The notes under the pieces were generated by a model. That model searched no databases. It worked only from the letters and a program-made list of their open reading frames with translations, and was not told the DNA's origin. The position numbers were made by a program, and so were the translations under genes. From Planctellipticum sp942493135 (GTDB lineage Bacteria; Planctomycetota; Planctomycetia; Planctomycetales; Planctomycetaceae), in assembly GCA_942493135.1 (NCBI GenBank), contig OW818684.1:7564001-7628000 (forward strand): a stretch of 64,000 nt of DNA. Reading direction: 5' to 3'. Shown one piece after another: positions 62,779-64,000 of this stretch (positions are counted from its first letter, which is position 1; every line of letters starts with the position of its first letter).

Positions 62779-63086
62779 GCAGTCCACTTTCACGGGGCGG
62801 GCATCCATGCTCGCCAGGGACAGGGCGTGAAGACGGGAACCCGAGCCGAACTGCCGGAGCAGGTCGGCCACGGGCCGGGTACAGATATGCGATTCGTAAT
62901 CCTCGAACAAGACGAAAACTCAAGGGAGTTCGTAGAAAAGTGTTTCCCGGAGACGTTTTCGGACATTTCACGCCAGGCGAAACTGCCCGGCCGGCCAGTC
63001 CTGCAATTGTTGGCCCTCGGCCGGCCCGGTAAGATCCTCGCCCGTTGACTCAGGACCGAACTCTCTGGTGACGAAAGTGGCACGTG

Positions 63087-63566
63087 ATGGAAGTGCGCGT
63101 CGGGCTGGGACACGATCGCCATCGACTCTGTCCGGGACGACCGCTGATCCTCGGAGGCGTGCGGATCGAGCACGAACTGGGACTGGAGGGCCACAGCGAC
63201 GCCGACGTGCTGCTCCACGCCATCACTGACGCCCTGCTGGGCGCGCTGGGCCTGGGGGATATCGGCGAGTGGTTTCCCAACACCGATCCCCAGTGGCAGG
63301 GGGCGGACTCCGTGATTTTTCTCCAGGCGGCGACGCAGGAGATCCGGAACCGCGGCTGGAAGATCGGCAATCTGGACTGCACCATCCACGCCGAACGCCC
63401 GAAACTCTCGCCGCTGAAGCCGGCGATCCGCGCCCGGCTTGCTGAACTGTTGGCCATCGCCGAGGACCGGATCAACGTGAAAGCGAAGACCGGCGAACGG
63501 GTCGGCCCCGTCGGCCGCCAGGAAGCCATCGACGCCGACGCCGTCGTCCTGCTGACTAGGCCTTGA
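63087..63566 (+). CDS. ispF: 2-C-methyl-D-erythritol 2,4-cyclodiphosphate synthase
   Basis: 159 aa from ATG at 63087 (a GTG directly before it is also in frame). Catalyses ring closure in the MEP pathway of isoprenoid synthesis. Metal ligands Asp10 and His12 in GLGHDRHRL and the His in HSDADVLLHAITDAL; also LGDIGEWFPNTDP and the C-terminal VKAKTGERVGPVGRQEAI motif. Normal length, cytosolic trimer by family knowledge. A single gene; no ispD beside it. Confidence 0.95.
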   Translation: MEVRVGLGHDRHRLCPGRPLILGGVRIEHELGLEGHSDADVLLHAITDALLGALGLGDIGEWFPNTDPQWQGADSVIFLQAATQEIRNRGWKIGNLDCTIHAERPKLSPLKPAIRARLAELLAIAEDRINVKAKTGERVGPVGRQEAIDADAVVLLTRP

Positions 63567-63589
63567 GTCTGGCTCAGCGGATTCCGAGA

Positions 63590-63850
63590 CAGTACTCGAA
63601 ATCCGAAGCACGAAACCCGAAACAAATCTCAAGCAACAATGTTCAAAACTAGGGAAGGAATCTCGCTGTCGATCCCTTCGAATTCCTTCGTCGCCGGCTC
63701 GTCTGCTGCCGCATGGCATCAAACGACTTCTCGGCTCGCTCGATCAAATTCGTTTCGACATTCCACCTTCGTCATTCGGCATTCTCTTTTCGGTCTTCTC
63801 TGCGGCCTCTGCCAACTCTGCGCCTCTGCGAGAGATCTTACGTCTTCGGC
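63590..63850. repeat. Cluster of dispersed planctomycete-type intergenic repeats, copy 2
   Basis: AT-richer than its surroundings. It contains CGAAATCCGAAGCACGAAAC (63598 onward), then the TTTCGACATTCC-type element at 63753-63790, which matches 53386-53418, then TCTGCGGCCTCTGCCAACTC at about 63800-63820. All three types are familiar as repeated filler between planctomycete genes. No gene is present. Confidence 0.6.
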
Positions 63851-63855
63851 TGTCG

Positions 63856-64000
63856 CTATTTGACAGACGGAGAGCGCGACCGTAGGGCCTGCAGGACGGC
63901 CTCGTCGAGCTGACGCAGCCCCTCGTCCGGCTTGAGGTCGTACAGCCCGACCTTGTAGTGAGTGATGTGTCCCGTTCCGTCGACGACGATCCAGAGGGGC
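63856..64000 (-). CDS. Thioredoxin/TlpA-like protein, C-terminal end (truncated by window edge)
   Basis: The last 47 codons read PLWIVVDGTGHITHYKVGLY and DLKPDEGLRQLDEAVLQAL up to TAG at 63856. The segment PLWIVVDGTG followed by a short helix is the C-terminal half of a TlpA/AhpC-type thioredoxin fold. The active site lies outside the window, so identity is tentative. Confidence 0.6.
   Translation of the reverse strand, partial: PLWIVVDGTGHITHYKVGLYDLKPDEGLRQLDEAVLQALRSRSPSVK

Noticed and set aside
59755..63048. Plus-strand open frame of 1097 codons opposite bamA
   Set aside because: It is the antisense of bamA and ruvA, rich in Arg/His/Gln/Val, with no family resemblance; high-GC genomes give such frames.

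Overview
The window comes from a member of the Planctomycetota, most likely order Planctomycetales. Several lines of evidence agree: the PSD1 (DUF1549/DUF1553), DUF1501, DUF1592/DUF1587/DUF1588/DUF1585 and DUF1552 families, a DUF1559 prepilin-like pseudogene, a Gly/Ala/Pro-rich mu-protocadherin-like surface protein, a GldA/GldFG/DUF4340 gene set, high GC, and dispersed intergenic repeats of a type I recall from planctomycete genomes. Genus cannot be fixed from this sequence. I ran no database search; family calls rest on motifs read by eye.

Layout. 1-8660 (minus): a four-gene operon of secreted cytochrome-c-like and Tat-exported proteins (PSD1, DUF1501, DUF1592+LamG, truncated DUF1552). 8661-10800: a decayed zone with a DUF1559 pseudogene, an IS630-type transposase remnant and an orphan coding-like fragment. 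10796-14349 (minus): a DUF4239/bestrophin-like protein, a SulP anion transporter with STAS domain, and a small membrane protein. 14948-19392 (plus): a small ORF, a GH63-like glucosidase and an overlapping GH13 alpha-amylase-family gene. 19644-24025 (minus): pckA, an aspartate:alanine-exchanger-family membrane protein and 6-phosphofructokinase in one tight operon. 24228-26574 (minus): a SnoaL-like secreted protein followed by a mu-protocadherin-like protein. 26807-31505 (minus): an RND efflux adaptor and pump. 31963-33636 (plus): a LOG-family protein and a PPK2 kinase.

33637-35249 looks like the scar of a mobile element beside tRNA-Ser(UGA): an IstB fragment joined to a frameshifted tyrosine recombinase that ends 24 bp from the tRNA 3' end. 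Then come tex (plus), a thioredoxin-like protein, DUF4340, a GldF/GldG fusion, a GldA-type ATPase and a large SurA/PpiD-like membrane protein (minus), topA with a histone-H1-like tail and a Tat-exported enolase-superfamily enzyme (plus), a lipoprotein and a NYN-domain nuclease (minus).

The last 11 kb holds core genes: pyrB with an overlapping pseudo-dihydroorotase pyrC' (minus), divergent acnA (plus), thpR (plus), bamA-ruvA (minus), ispF (plus) and the 3' end of a TlpA/thioredoxin-like gene at the window edge. I did not find a clear new defence or biosynthetic system. The observations most worth following are the catalytically degenerate PyrC' translationally coupled to PyrB, the pckA/exchanger/PFK operon, the NYN gene that appears to lack an ATG/GTG/TTG start, the recombinase scar at tRNA-Ser, and an RND pump with an extra membrane hairpin and His-rich loop.
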